DNA of 64,000 nucleotides from Flavobacteriales bacterium (GTDB taxonomy: Bacteria > Bacteroidota > Bacteroidia > Flavobacteriales_F > PHOS-HE28), in the NCBI GenBank assembly GCA_019912395.1, contig JAIOIH010000042.1, positions 1 through 64,000 of the forward strand. The letters are read 5' to 3'. The position numbers and the translations under genes were made by a program. Numbering within the stretch: position 1 is the first letter of the stretch; each line of letters begins with the position of its first letter. Shown here piece by piece: positions 1 to 8,481 of this stretch. The notes beneath the pieces are model-generated. The model did not search any database. It had not been told where the DNA came from and saw only the letters and a list, made by a program, of their open reading frames with translations.

Positions 1-169
1 TATCCCTGGCAGGTTGCTCTCCAGCAGTGCCTGCTTCCGTTATCACCGGCACAGCAAAGATCGAGGAACGACCAAACCAACATCCCGGCGAAATGCCGAC
101 CTTTAACAATCCGCGTACCTGATCAGGGGAAGCTTACACACGCACGCGCCAGCACGCAGAAAGGGCCAA

Positions 170-268
170 ATGGAGAAGGTGGCTTCAGCCCACTTGAAGC
201 ACTTGCAACGCAACCCGGAAGAGGTCGTTGCCTTCTTCCAAAAAGAGTGCGTGAAATATGCCGCCTGA
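170..268 (+). CDS. Short ORF, possible 3' remnant of a larger gene
   Basis: A 32-residue frame starts MEKVASAHLKHLQRN and ends FFQKECVKYAA before a TGA. It is too short for the ORF track. The frame stays open upstream to about position 107, where a TAA closes it. The mix of charged, aromatic and Cys residues reads more like the tail of a real protein than random DNA, and a decayed transposase C-terminus is one possibility. I do not recognise the family. This is a weak call that rests only on composition. Confidence 0.2.
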   Translation: MEKVASAHLKHLQRNPEEVVAFFQKECVKYAA

Positions 269-347
269 AATGTCAACACTTCAATGCCGACTCAATAACT
301 TATCAGATGATATATGGCTGAGATCTTGAATTCTCGATTGCCCGCCC

Positions 348-490
348 GCGCTTGCAGCGCAGGATGAAAACTCCATGCAGATCACGTAAAAAGAAATCCC
401 ATAACGAAAGTGCTGAGCTGTTCTCGGTAACAAAGGGGCATCCTATGGCGCTAAAAGCGCCGACCTCGCTTGGTTCCGCGCTGCAAGCGC
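348..490. repeat. Cluster of short palindromes (GCGCT..AGCGC)
   Basis: The 13-mer gcgcttgcagcgc at 348-360 recurs as its exact reverse complement at 478-490. Between them, 447-461 reads ggcgct-aaa-agcgcc, a perfect 6-bp stem with a 3-nt loop. All three share the GCGCT/AGCGC core. They do not match the CTCGCG/CGCGAG REP family seen later in the window. They could act as a terminator downstream of ispG (minus strand) or be a separate small repeat family. Confidence 0.5.
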
Positions 491-517
491 TGACCGGGAC
501 TTTGAGGTATCCTGAGA

Positions 518-2479
518 TCACTCCATCTCCACCCAATCACCGCCCTGCTTGATCAATTCGATCAATTCATCCACCGCTTTTTCCGCTGGAACATTGCGCT
601 TCACGACTTCCTTTTCCTTGTACAAGGTGATCACGCCGGCACCCGTGCCCACGTAGCCGTAATCGGCGTCGGCCATCTCCCCGGGGCCGTTCACGATGCA
701 GCCCATGATGCCGATCTTGACACCTTTCAAATGGCTGGTGCGTGCGCGGATCTTGGCCGTGGTCTCCTGCAGGTCGAAGAGCGTGCGTCCGCAGCTCGGA
801 CAGCTGATGTACTCGGTCTTGCTGATGCGGGTACGCGTGGCTTGGAGGATGCCGAAAGCGGTGCGACAGACGAGGTCTTCCCGGCCACCTCCCGGCGTAT
901 GCCGGGACTCGTCAGCGATGAAGATGCCATCGCCCATGCCGTCCAGGAAGAGCGGACCGATATCCGTGCTGCTATGGAGCACCAGTTGCTCGCGGCTTAC
1001 GTCACCGTAGGCACGCCCGAGGATCACCGGCACCTCGCAATCCGCTTCCATCAATTCGAAGATCAGCCGACGCTGCTCGGCCATGCCGTGCGCGTTGTCG
1101 GTGTCGATCAACAGCACGGCCGTGGGATCATTCCGGAGCTTTTCGATCAAGGCGGCATCATGGTCCGGGAGCGTGGCATAGACCAGATTGAACTCGTCGT
1201 GCTGCTCCACCCCGGCGCGGTAGTCGTTGGTGGTGATGAAGGGATAGTGCCGTGGTTTGGCCCGGTCCTTCAACCACGTAGCATGGTCCTGAATGATGCC
1301 CAATGTGCCGGGTATGGCAAAGTCGATGCTGTTCTTGCCGATGAAGGCATAGTCGCAGGCTTGGTCCGCAAGGTTCCATTTGTCGTTCGGTACGCTGTAG
1401 CGGTAGCCCCAAGCGAAGAAGGAAGCAGGCGTGATCGCCGTCTTGTTGCTCATGTCGGCGATCACCACGGGGACATGGCGCGCACCGATGTTGAGCGTTT
1501 CCCGGGTCCGCCTTCGCGCATAGCTGAATGGATCGATCGGCACCTGCGCCACTGGCGGGATCGCAGCATGGTCCTTCCGCGGATAGCGCGCTACCAATTC
1601 CTCCGCCACAGGGATCTCCGCTTCGGGCTCCTCGGTCAGTGATACGCGGATGGTGTCGCCCAAGCCGTCCTCCAGCAGGGCGCCAATGCCCACGGCGCTT
1701 TTCACGCGGCCGTCCTCGCCATCGCCGGCCTCTGTAACGCCCAAGTGCAGCGGATAATCCCAGCCCAGCTCCATCATCTTGTGGACGAGCAGCCGGTAGG
1801 CCTGCACCATCACCTGGGTATTGCTGGCCTTCATGCTCAGCACGATATCGTGGTAATTCTCATCGCGGCAAATGCGAAGGAACTCGAAGGCGCTTTCCAC
1901 CATACCCAGCGGCGTGTCGCCGTAGCGGTTCAGGATGCGATCGCTGAGCGAACCATGGTTCGTGCCGATCCGCATGGCGGTGCCTTCCTCCTTGCAGATC
2001 TTCACCAAAGGCAGGAACCGTTTCCGGATGCGCTCCAGTTCGTCGTTGTATTGGGCATCGGTGTATTCCCGCACGTCGAACTTCTTCTTATCAGCGTAAT
2101 TGCCCGGGTTCACGCGGACCTTCTCCACGATGCGCGCGGCGATCTCCGCAGCGTTCGGCGTGAAGTGGATGTCGGCCACTAGCGGTGTGCGATAGCCCTT
2201 CGCGTGCAGCTGCTTTTTGATCTCCGCGAGGTTCTCCGCCTCGTTCTTGCTGGGGGCCGTGATGCGGACCAGTTCGCAGCCGGCATCGATCATTCGGATG
2301 CTCTGCGCCACCGTGCCCGCAGTGTCCATGGTGTCCGTGGTGGTCATGCTCTGCACCCGGATGGGGTTGGCGCCGCCGATGCCCACATCACCCACCATCA
2401 CGGTACGCGTGCGCCAGCGCTCGTAGCGCGTGAGCGAGGGGCAGTAGGTGGAGGGCGAGATCTTATTCAAGCTGGACAT
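518..2479 (-). CDS. ispG: 4-hydroxy-3-methylbut-2-enyl diphosphate synthase (long form)
   Basis: Cytosolic [4Fe-4S] enzyme of the MEP isoprenoid pathway; it reductively converts methylerythritol cyclodiphosphate to HMBPP. The N-terminal TIM-barrel part shows VGIGGANPIRVQSMTTTDT near residue 35. The iron-sulfur part at the C-terminus shows CPSCGRTLFDLQ and then MGCIVNGPGEMADADYGYVG, which carry the cluster ligands. At about 653 aa it is far longer than the E. coli enzyme (about 370 aa) because it has the central insertion domain known from Bacteroidota, Chlamydiae and plants. The track start at 2488 is GTG; I prefer the ATG at 2479, giving MSSLNKISPSTY. It is transcribed toward the window edge, 43 nt downstream of the DUF4230 gene. 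Confidence 0.97.
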   Translation of the reverse strand: MSSLNKISPSTYCPSLTRYERWRTRTVMVGDVGIGGANPIRVQSMTTTDTMDTAGTVAQSIRMIDAGCELVRITAPSKNEAENLAEIKKQLHAKGYRTPLVADIHFTPNAAEIAARIVEKVRVNPGNYADKKKFDVREYTDAQYNDELERIRKRFLPLVKICKEEGTAMRIGTNHGSLSDRILNRYGDTPLGMVESAFEFLRICRDENYHDIVLSMKASNTQVMVQAYRLLVHKMMELGWDYPLHLGVTEAGDGEDGRVKSAVGIGALLEDGLGDTIRVSLTEEPEAEIPVAEELVARYPRKDHAAIPPVAQVPIDPFSYARRRTRETLNIGARHVPVVIADMSNKTAITPASFFAWGYRYSVPNDKWNLADQACDYAFIGKNSIDFAIPGTLGIIQDHATWLKDRAKPRHYPFITTNDYRAGVEQHDEFNLVYATLPDHDAALIEKLRNDPTAVLLIDTDNAHGMAEQRRLIFELMEADCEVPVILGRAYGDVSREQLVLHSSTDIGPLFLDGMGDGIFIADESRHTPGGGREDLVCRTAFGILQATRTRISKTEYISCPSCGRTLFDLQETTAKIRARTSHLKGVKIGIMGCIVNGPGEMADADYGYVGTGAGVITLYKEKEVVKRNVPAEKAVDELIELIKQGGDWVEME

Positions 2480-2522
2480 GGGGGCCACGAAAGTAAGAGG
2501 GGGTGTTCCCGTTCCGTACGTT

Positions 2523-3143
2523 TCACTGCGGCATCAGCTGATTCGGGGCGTCTTCCAAAGTGGGTGTGGTCAGTGTCCATCCGGCACTTTCCACAATGGA
2601 ACGCAATACGGGCAGCAGCTCCTCCCGCCGCATTTCGGCCGCTTCGAAAAGCCCGCTTTGTTCCACAGCTTGGCGCATCAGATCCTTGGCCTGCGCATTG
2701 ATCTTACTATGGTCCGAAGCAGTGAAGGATGTGAACGAACCCGCCTCCAGATCGAAATAGTCCACATCATGCTCCAGTGACAACAGTTGCGGCCGGCCCA
2801 TGGAAACAAGGCTCACCGTGTGGTCCGCATCGTTGAAGTCGAGCCTCAGACCCTCCAGGTCGTAGCCCACACTGGCCTTGCCTGTCACCCGCAGGATGGC
2901 CCATTTCTGGAACGGTTGGAACTTCTTCAGCCAGTCGAAGGGTGCTTCGGCGTTGCGGTAATTGTACAGCTCGCTGAACTCGCCTTCCACGGTGATCAGC
3001 TTCAGCACAGGACGAATGCGTTCGAGCAACACCGTGCTGGAGACATGTTCGTCCGACGCCGCAGGGCGATACGCCTCGCGGGTGATGAAGAACACCAATA
3101 GCGCGAGCGCCAGCATGGCCAACACGATCCCGATCCGTCTCAT
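2523..3143 (-). CDS. DUF4230 family membrane-anchored protein
   Basis: A 206-aa protein with an N-terminal membrane anchor or uncleaved signal (MRRIGIVLAMLALALLVFFI), followed by a soluble domain that would face the periplasm. The pattern of a short charged N-terminus, one transmembrane segment and a domain containing VEGEFSELYNY and VGYDLEGLRLDFND fits the DUF4230 family, which has no established biochemical function. The ATG at 3143 is a clear start. The gene sits just upstream of ispG on the same strand and diverges from the AsmA-like gene across a 236-nt gap, so both promoters probably lie in that gap. The family call rests on overall similarity recalled by eye. Confidence 0.7.
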   Translation of the reverse strand: MRRIGIVLAMLALALLVFFITREAYRPAASDEHVSSTVLLERIRPVLKLITVEGEFSELYNYRNAEAPFDWLKKFQPFQKWAILRVTGKASVGYDLEGLRLDFNDADHTVSLVSMGRPQLLSLEHDVDYFDLEAGSFTSFTASDHSKINAQAKDLMRQAVEQSGLFEAAEMRREELLPVLRSIVESAGWTLTTPTLEDAPNQLMPQ

Positions 3144-3379
3144 GGTGCAAAGGTCGGGGTTGGGCGAGCTTTCCTTTCCCCCTGTTGGTAGCCGACTCCT
3201 GCCACTTTCTCGGTCAAGCGATCATCCGTGCGGTTGGCGCTCGGCCGCTGCCGACCCCTTGACCTGCACCCACACTTCCGGCACGGATTTCGCGTTCATG
3301 GTCAACAGTCAACTGTGGACGATCCACGGCCGATATGCTCCCGCCCAGCGCCGCATCCCGGTAATTTTCGACCTTGCCC

Positions 3380-6058
3380 ATGCTACGCCTGCTTCGCCGC
3401 TTCGTGCTGATCGCCATGGCCACCGTTGCCGTGGTCCTGCTGGCGTTGTCCTTGATCGCCTACTTCTTCCAGGATGAAGTGAAGGCCAAGCTGGTGGCGG
3501 AACTGAACACCCACCTCACAGCACCGCTGCACCAGAACGGCATCGAGCTCACATTGATCAAGCGCTTCCCGCAGGCCTCCCTGCGCATTCGCGATGCCTA
3601 CATGCAGGAGGTACGCACCGATGGAAAAGAGCCGGACACCCTGCTCTATGCCAAGGACCTCTACCTCGAATTCAGCTTGTTCTCCTTGTTCACCGGTGAC
3701 CATACCGTGCGCGAACTTCACGGCACGGGCGTGAAACTCTATCCGGGGCTGGATGCCACTGGCAATGGCAACTGGGAAGTGTGGAAAGCCGACACGAGTG
3801 CCACTGCTGGCGGGGGCGGCTCAGACATCGCCCTGCGCCGCGTGACCTTCGATGGGCTTGCCGGTCGCTTCCGCGATGACCGTTCCGCGCTGGACGTCGC
3901 CTTCAACAGCAACAAGCTCTCGCTAAGTGGTCGCTTCCGCGATGTCCGCTCCACGCTTACCACCAAGGGCGACCTCTGGTTGCGCCACTGGAACGACAAG
4001 GATGGAGTACTCCTCGCCGATCGCAAGGCCGTGGTGAACCTTTCCATGGTCTTCGGCAGCGAAACCAACGGATTCCACATTGAAAAGGGAGAATTGCTCT
4101 TTGGAAAGACCCCGTTGAACGTGACCATGTCCATCATGCCCGGAAAACCCGGTGACATGCTGGAATTGCGTGCCAATGGCTTTGGACTGGACCTCGCCAG
4201 CGTGGTGCAGTTGCTCCCGGAGAATTTGCGCAGGACCATGCGGCGGTATGGCATGGCCGGCACTGCAGACCTCGCCATACACTACGCCGGGCCGCTGGAA
4301 GCACCCGGACCTTCGCTCTCCATGGGCATGAAGTTGCGGGATGGCCGCTTTACGGAGCTCGCTTCGGGCACGGTATTCCGCAAGGTGCAAGGTGAATTTT
4401 CCGCCGACTTCACGCCAAAGTGGGCGCCGAGCAAGCTCTTGGTAAAGCATTTCTCCGCCAGCTCACCTTCCGGCCCGGTCGGTGGCACCATGGAACTCAC
4501 CGGACTGAAGAACGCCAAGCTCATCGCGGACTTTCATGCCGACCTCGGCCTCGCCGACCTCATCCGCTTCGTGGGCCTGGACACCTTGGAGCAGGTCACT
4601 GGCAACATGAAGGCCCAGGCCCACATACAAGGAAGGCTTCGCGATGTGGAGGATTTCAAGGCGGCGGACCTGCATGGCTTGGCCATCACCGGTAGCGTGA
4701 AGCTGAAGGATGCCAGCTTGAAGATGAAGGGCTTGCGGCATCGCGTCTCGGAGCTTAACGCCGAGCTGGCGCTGGAAGGAAACGATGCCTTGGTGCATGG
4801 GCTCCGCTTCGATCTGCAGGGCAATGCCATGGAACTTACCGGCAGGCTGCGCAACCTGATGCCCTATGCGCTCTTCAAGGATCAGCGGCTCACCATCGAA
4901 GCCAAGGGAAGTTCACCATCGATCGATCTGGCCTCCTTGCTGGAAAGTAAGCCAACTACGAAGCCATCCACCACAACCGCTAAAGCAGGAACTGCCTACG
5001 CATTCACCCTGCCGGCGCAGATCGACCTGGATCTCCAGGCTGCTATCGGAGAGCTGAAAATGGAAGAGTTCCATGCCAAGGATATCACCTGCAATCTGCG
5101 GATGGATGGCCAACGGCTCGCACTTGAGCCGCTCCGCTTCCGCACGGCGGAAGGCACCGTGAACGGAAGCCTGAAGCTGGATGCCCGGCCTTCCCCCGCC
5201 TACCCGATGGCCATCACGGCCGACCTCAAGGGCATCAATGTGACCACGTTGTTCGCGGAGTTCCGGAACTTCGGGCAGAGCTTCATCACCTCGGCACATG
5301 TAAAGGGCCATGGGGATGCGCAGCTCACGTTCACCGCACCCCTACGCCCGGATTTCAGCCTGGACCAGGACAAGCTGCATTGCGTGGCCGATATCACCCT
5401 GTTGAATGGCGAGCTCAACGGCCATGCCTCCCTGATGCAGGTGGCCGACTACCTGCACCAGAACAAGCTAACCGCCGCTTTCGTGGACACCGATGCCCTT
5501 CGGAAACAACTGAAGCACGTCACCTTCGCAAGGCTGGAGAACCGCATTGAGATCAAGGACCGCGCGGTACACCTGCCGCTGATGACGGTGAGCAGCTCGG
5601 TGATGGACCTTGAAGTGAGCGGCACCCATGGTTTCGATGGTGAAGTGGACGATCACCTGAACTTTCGCCTGGGCGACCTGTTCCGCACGGCACAAAGCGC
5701 GGGAGACGAGTTCGGACCGATCATTGACGATGGCACCGGCCTTCGGATCTTCCTGCACATGTACGGCACCACCGACAACCTTCAGTTCGCCAACGACGGA
5801 GCCATGGCCGCCGCGCGCCGCAAGGAGCGCATGAAAGAGGAGACCGCGCAGTTGAAGGGCATCCTCAAGGGTATCGTAACGGGCGACAAGACCGCTTCCG
5901 CCGCAACACCCGCACCGCAACAAGGCAAGGTCACCGTGGACTTCGGGGAACCAGCGGCCAGTCCACCTCCACCGGCACCCAAACCGAAAAAGGGCTTGGG
6001 CCGCCTCCTGCAGAAAGGTGAAAAGGATGAGCCTCCGGTGATCATCGGCTTGGAGTGA
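3380..6058 (+). CDS. AsmA-like inner-membrane/periplasmic protein
   Basis: An 892-aa protein with a single N-terminal transmembrane helix (LIAMATVAVVLLALSLIAYFF) and a very long periplasmic part. The opening (FFQDEVKAKLVAELNTHL, then an FPQASLRIRDAYMQE block) and a C-terminal AsmA_2-like region place it in the AsmA superfamily. These are proteins thought to move or organise phospholipids or outer-membrane components between membranes. The C-terminus is rich in Pro, Ala and Lys (AASPPPPAPKPKKGLGRLLQKGEK), a flexible tail. The track start at 3374 is TTG; the ATG at 3380 (MLRLLRRF) is better. It is followed after 146 nt by the histidine kinase, with a word-repeat element between them. The substrate is unknown. 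Confidence 0.8.
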   Translation: MLRLLRRFVLIAMATVAVVLLALSLIAYFFQDEVKAKLVAELNTHLTAPLHQNGIELTLIKRFPQASLRIRDAYMQEVRTDGKEPDTLLYAKDLYLEFSLFSLFTGDHTVRELHGTGVKLYPGLDATGNGNWEVWKADTSATAGGGGSDIALRRVTFDGLAGRFRDDRSALDVAFNSNKLSLSGRFRDVRSTLTTKGDLWLRHWNDKDGVLLADRKAVVNLSMVFGSETNGFHIEKGELLFGKTPLNVTMSIMPGKPGDMLELRANGFGLDLASVVQLLPENLRRTMRRYGMAGTADLAIHYAGPLEAPGPSLSMGMKLRDGRFTELASGTVFRKVQGEFSADFTPKWAPSKLLVKHFSASSPSGPVGGTMELTGLKNAKLIADFHADLGLADLIRFVGLDTLEQVTGNMKAQAHIQGRLRDVEDFKAADLHGLAITGSVKLKDASLKMKGLRHRVSELNAELALEGNDALVHGLRFDLQGNAMELTGRLRNLMPYALFKDQRLTIEAKGSSPSIDLASLLESKPTTKPSTTTAKAGTAYAFTLPAQIDLDLQAAIGELKMEEFHAKDITCNLRMDGQRLALEPLRFRTAEGTVNGSLKLDARPSPAYPMAITADLKGINVTTLFAEFRNFGQSFITSAHVKGHGDAQLTFTAPLRPDFSLDQDKLHCVADITLLNGELNGHASLMQVADYLHQNKLTAAFVDTDALRKQLKHVTFARLENRIEIKDRAVHLPLMTVSSSVMDLEVSGTHGFDGEVDDHLNFRLGDLFRTAQSAGDEFGPIIDDGTGLRIFLHMYGTTDNLQFANDGAMAAARRKERMKEETAQLKGILKGIVTGDKTASAATPAPQQGKVTVDFGEPAASPPPPAPKPKKGLGRLLQKGEKDEPPVIIGLE

Positions 6059-6072
6059 AGGTGTGTTGGATA

Positions 6073-6180
6073 GAACGCTGATACCGCTGATAAAGCAGAT
6101 AAGCGCAGATCTGAAGGGCAACGGCTGCAATAAAACCCAATCAGCGACGATCCGCTCCATCTGCGTCATCTGCGTTCCAT
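6073..6180. repeat. Intergenic 'gctgata/atctgcg' word repeat
   Basis: The left half repeats cgctgata-type words and ends in aagcgcagat. The right half carries aatcagcg and two near-copies of atctgcg (atctgcgtc, atctgcgtt) in the opposite sense, so the halves form an imperfect inverted repeat. No ORF is supported. Similar gctgata/atctgcgt word repeats are a recurrent kind of intergenic repeat in environmental Bacteroidota (recollection, not searched). It lies between the AsmA-like gene and the histidine kinase. Confidence 0.5.
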
Positions 6181-6204
6181 AAACCCGAACTTGCACGCGG
6201 AATT

Positions 6205-7713
6205 ATGAACCTCTACTCCCGGAAACAACGCTGGAAACTCGTGCTCGCACTGGTGGCCATGACCATCGTGGGCGCCTCGCTGTGGTACAGCAGCCGGATC
6301 GTGAACAAGGTGCGGCAGGAAGAGCGTCGCAAGGTGGAGTTGTGGGCGGAGGCCGTCCGCAACCGTGCGCAATTGGTGAACTACACCGACTCCCTCTTCC
6401 ACCGGCTCCGCGAAGAGGAACGCAAGCGCGTGGAACTGTGGGCGGATGCGCAGGTCCATTTAGCCAGCGACGACGTGAACGACCTCAGCTTCTACCTCAA
6501 GGTGGTGAGCGACAACACCACCATCCCGGTGATCATCACCGATGAAAAGGGACGCCCCACGGCAAGTCACCGCAACTTGGATCCTCGAATCGCGGACAAC
6601 CCGGATTCCCTGCGTGCCGAGGTGCTGCGGATGGATGCCGTGCATGAGCCAATTCCCATCACCCTCTTCGGCGACCATAAACAATACTTGCACTACACTG
6701 ATTCTCGCATCGTCACTGAGCTTGCCCAAGTGATGGACAACATCATCCGCAGCTTCATAAGCGAGACCGTGATGAACACCGCAGCTGTACCGGTGATCTA
6801 CACGGACAGCACGCGCACGCAAGTGATCGAGCACAGCAACATCGATGCGGAGATCGTTGGGGACCCCGTGAAGCTGGCAAGCCGGATCAACGCGATGACC
6901 CAGGCCAATCAGCCCATCGAGGTCTCCTTGGCCGGGCGCGGCCGCAACTACATCTTCTACGAGGAAAGCCGCGTGATCACGCAGTTGCGCTACTTCCCGT
7001 ACGTGCAACTGATCATCATCGGACTGTTCCTGCTGGTGAGCTACGCGCTGTTCAGCCTCTTCCGCAATGCGGAGCAGAACCAGGTGTGGGTGGGCATGGC
7101 CAAGGAGACCGCGCACCAGCTCGGCACGCCGCTCAGCTCGTTGATGGCGTGGATGGAACTCCTGCATGAAGGTGGCGCCGATCCCGCTGCCGTCACGGAA
7201 ATGCGCAAGGACGTGGGACGCTTGGAGATGATCACCGAGCGCTTCAGCAAGATCGGCTCCACGCCCGACCTTGTACCTGAGAACATTGACCAAACGCTTC
7301 GGGACACGGTGCAATACCTCCGGCCGCGGCTACCTGCTCGCGTGAAGTTCGAAGTGGTTCCACCTGCTGATCCCGAGCTCACGGTCCCGTTGAACCGCGC
7401 GCTCTTCAGCTGGGTCCTGGAGAACTTGATCCGCAACGCTGTGGATGCCATGGAAGGGGAAGGCAGCATCACCATCACCACCGAGAAGGACGGCAATGAA
7501 GTGCATGTGGATGTGACCGATACAGGGAAAGGCATACCGAGCGCTCAGATGAAAACCGTGTTCCAACCGGGATTCACCACCAAGAAGCGCGGCTGGGGCC
7601 TGGGCCTATCGCTCACCAAGCGGATCATGGAAACCTACCACAAGGGCAAGATCTTCGTGAAGCGCTCAGCTATTGGCAAAGGGACGACGTTCAGGATCTC
7701 GTTGCGGGTGTGA
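6205..7713 (+). CDS. Membrane sensor histidine kinase
   Basis: A 502-aa two-component kinase. One transmembrane helix lies near residues 11-30 and another near 268-290 (FPYVQLIIIGLFLLVSYALF), bracketing a roughly 240-aa extracytoplasmic sensor region that contains two similar halves (IPVIITDEKGRP and VPVIYTDSTRTQ). The transmitter has the H-box KETAHQLGTPLSSL, with the phospho-accepting His in AHQLG, then the N-box ENLIRNAVDAMEG, G1 DTGKGIPSAQ and G2 KRGWGLGLSLTKRIME. All catalytic boxes are intact. No response regulator gene lies beside it, so the partner is probably encoded elsewhere. The duplicated sensor half and the signal it detects are unknown. Confidence 0.93.
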   Translation: MNLYSRKQRWKLVLALVAMTIVGASLWYSSRIVNKVRQEERRKVELWAEAVRNRAQLVNYTDSLFHRLREEERKRVELWADAQVHLASDDVNDLSFYLKVVSDNTTIPVIITDEKGRPTASHRNLDPRIADNPDSLRAEVLRMDAVHEPIPITLFGDHKQYLHYTDSRIVTELAQVMDNIIRSFISETVMNTAAVPVIYTDSTRTQVIEHSNIDAEIVGDPVKLASRINAMTQANQPIEVSLAGRGRNYIFYEESRVITQLRYFPYVQLIIIGLFLLVSYALFSLFRNAEQNQVWVGMAKETAHQLGTPLSSLMAWMELLHEGGADPAAVTEMRKDVGRLEMITERFSKIGSTPDLVPENIDQTLRDTVQYLRPRLPARVKFEVVPPADPELTVPLNRALFSWVLENLIRNAVDAMEGEGSITITTEKDGNEVHVDVTDTGKGIPSAQMKTVFQPGFTTKKRGWGLGLSLTKRIMETYHKGKIFVKRSAIGKGTTFRISLRV

Positions 7714-7722
7714 GGGCATCAA

Positions 7723-7780
7723 GCACTCGCGACACGCGAGCGCTTGCTATCGCGGGCTGGCGCTCGCGTGTCGCGAGTGC
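7723..7780. repeat. REP doublet, perfect 21-bp inverted repeat
   Basis: The arms at 7723-7743 and 7760-7780 are exact reverse complements over 21 bp, separated by 16 nt. Each arm alone can also fold as ctcgcg-aca-cgcgag, a 6-bp stem with a 3-nt loop. It lies 9 nt after the histidine kinase stop and 22 nt beyond the RAYT stop, so it may also act as a terminator for both converging genes. Confidence 0.9.
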
Positions 7781-7802
7781 CAGCCCACCCCGGAATAGCC
7801 TG

Positions 7803-8342
7803 TCACGGATCGTACCCGTTCAATTTGAGCGGCTGTTCCGGGTGCGCGCTGCTGGGCAAATAATGTTCCGGTTCCGCAACAATGCCAGCAACCACAGGGT
7901 TATTATGGATGTAATTGACCTTCTGGTCAAAGACTGGTTGCGTATAGAGTTCAATCGGATGGTTGGTCTTCGCCCAGAACGCATACTCCCTGCTTTGGGC
8001 CGTAAGTTTTCCCTGTTCCCGGAAATAGGGCGAGAGCCAGTCCCTTCTGCTCTCGTCGGGATGCGTCTCGATCAAGTGGATGATCCGTTTCGCAGTGAAG
8101 CTTTTGAAGTCACGAATCCATTCGGCAAGGGTTCCGCCTTCCCTTTGCACGATCATGTGAACGTGATTTGACATGATCACATAAGCAAAGACCCGGAGTC
8201 CTTTGTTGCGTTGGCAATACTGAATGTTCTTGATCAGCTCATCTGCAAGCACTTTGCGTGTGAACACATCCACCCATCCGAGAACGGTGATGGTCACGAA
8301 ATAGGCTGCGCCTTGGACGTTCGCTTTTCGACGTTCAGACAT
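7803..8342 (-). CDS. REP-associated tyrosine transposase (RAYT)
   Basis: A 179-aa Y1-transposase-like protein related to IS200/IS605 TnpA. Visible hallmarks are YFVTITVLGW near the N-terminus, the metal-binding His pair in MSNHVHMIV near residue 62, DFKSFTAKRI in the middle, and the RAYT signature NYIHNNPVVAGIV near residue 147, close to where the nucleophilic Tyr is expected. Such enzymes cut and join single-stranded DNA at REP hairpins. The track start at 8378 is a GTG inside a REP arm; the ATG at 8342 (MSERRKANVQ) fits the family better and leaves the REP outside the coding region. The gene appears intact. REP doublets flank it on both sides. Confidence 0.93.
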   Translation of the reverse strand: MSERRKANVQGAAYFVTITVLGWVDVFTRKVLADELIKNIQYCQRNKGLRVFAYVIMSNHVHMIVQREGGTLAEWIRDFKSFTAKRIIHLIETHPDESRRDWLSPYFREQGKLTAQSREYAFWAKTNHPIELYTQPVFDQKVNYIHNNPVVAGIVAEPEHYLPSSAHPEQPLKLNGYDP

Positions 8343-8367
8343 CGGATGAAGGTATGGGAATTGGGGT

Positions 8368-8469
8368 ACTCGCGACACGCGAGCGCTATCCAGAGGGAAG
8401 GCGAGTAATGCTTGACCAGGTTGATTTCATCCGACCTTTGCAGAGCGAGCGCTCACGAGCCGCGAGTGC
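8368..8469. repeat. REP doublet upstream of RAYT and hemW
   Basis: The forward arm at 8368-8387 repeats 20 bases of the 7725 arm exactly. The reverse arm at 8448-8469 matches the reverse complement with three differences. The roughly 60-nt spacer between them has no gene. The doublet fills nearly the whole gap between the divergent RAYT and hemW starts. Confidence 0.85.
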
Positions 8470-8481
8470 ATCCTCTGTCCT

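Larger units (their letters stand above)
1..517. other. Gene-poor left edge
   Basis: No convincing gene lies here. The stretch holds a 32-codon open frame (entered separately) and three short palindromes sharing the core GCGCT..AGCGC (entered separately). The 66- and 77-codon frames in the track overlap each other on opposite strands, have no recognisable domain, and run into the 3' end of ispG, so I treat them as chance frames. Part of a gene could lie beyond the left edge. Confidence 0.5.
7723..8469. mobile_element. REP/RAYT element: transposase gene between two inverted REP doublets
   Basis: The element is a RAYT gene (minus strand) with a head-to-head pair of REP-like palindromes on each side: 7723-7780 at the 3' side and 8368-8469 at the 5' side. 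REP units share the hairpin ctcgcg-aca-cgcgag with an adjoining cgc tail. This matches the known REPtron layout, in which an IS200/IS605-like HUH/Tyr single-strand transposase is domesticated together with the REPs it recognises. More copies of the REP occur elsewhere in this window. The boundaries given are the outer edges of the REP arms; no target duplication is visible. Confidence 0.8.
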
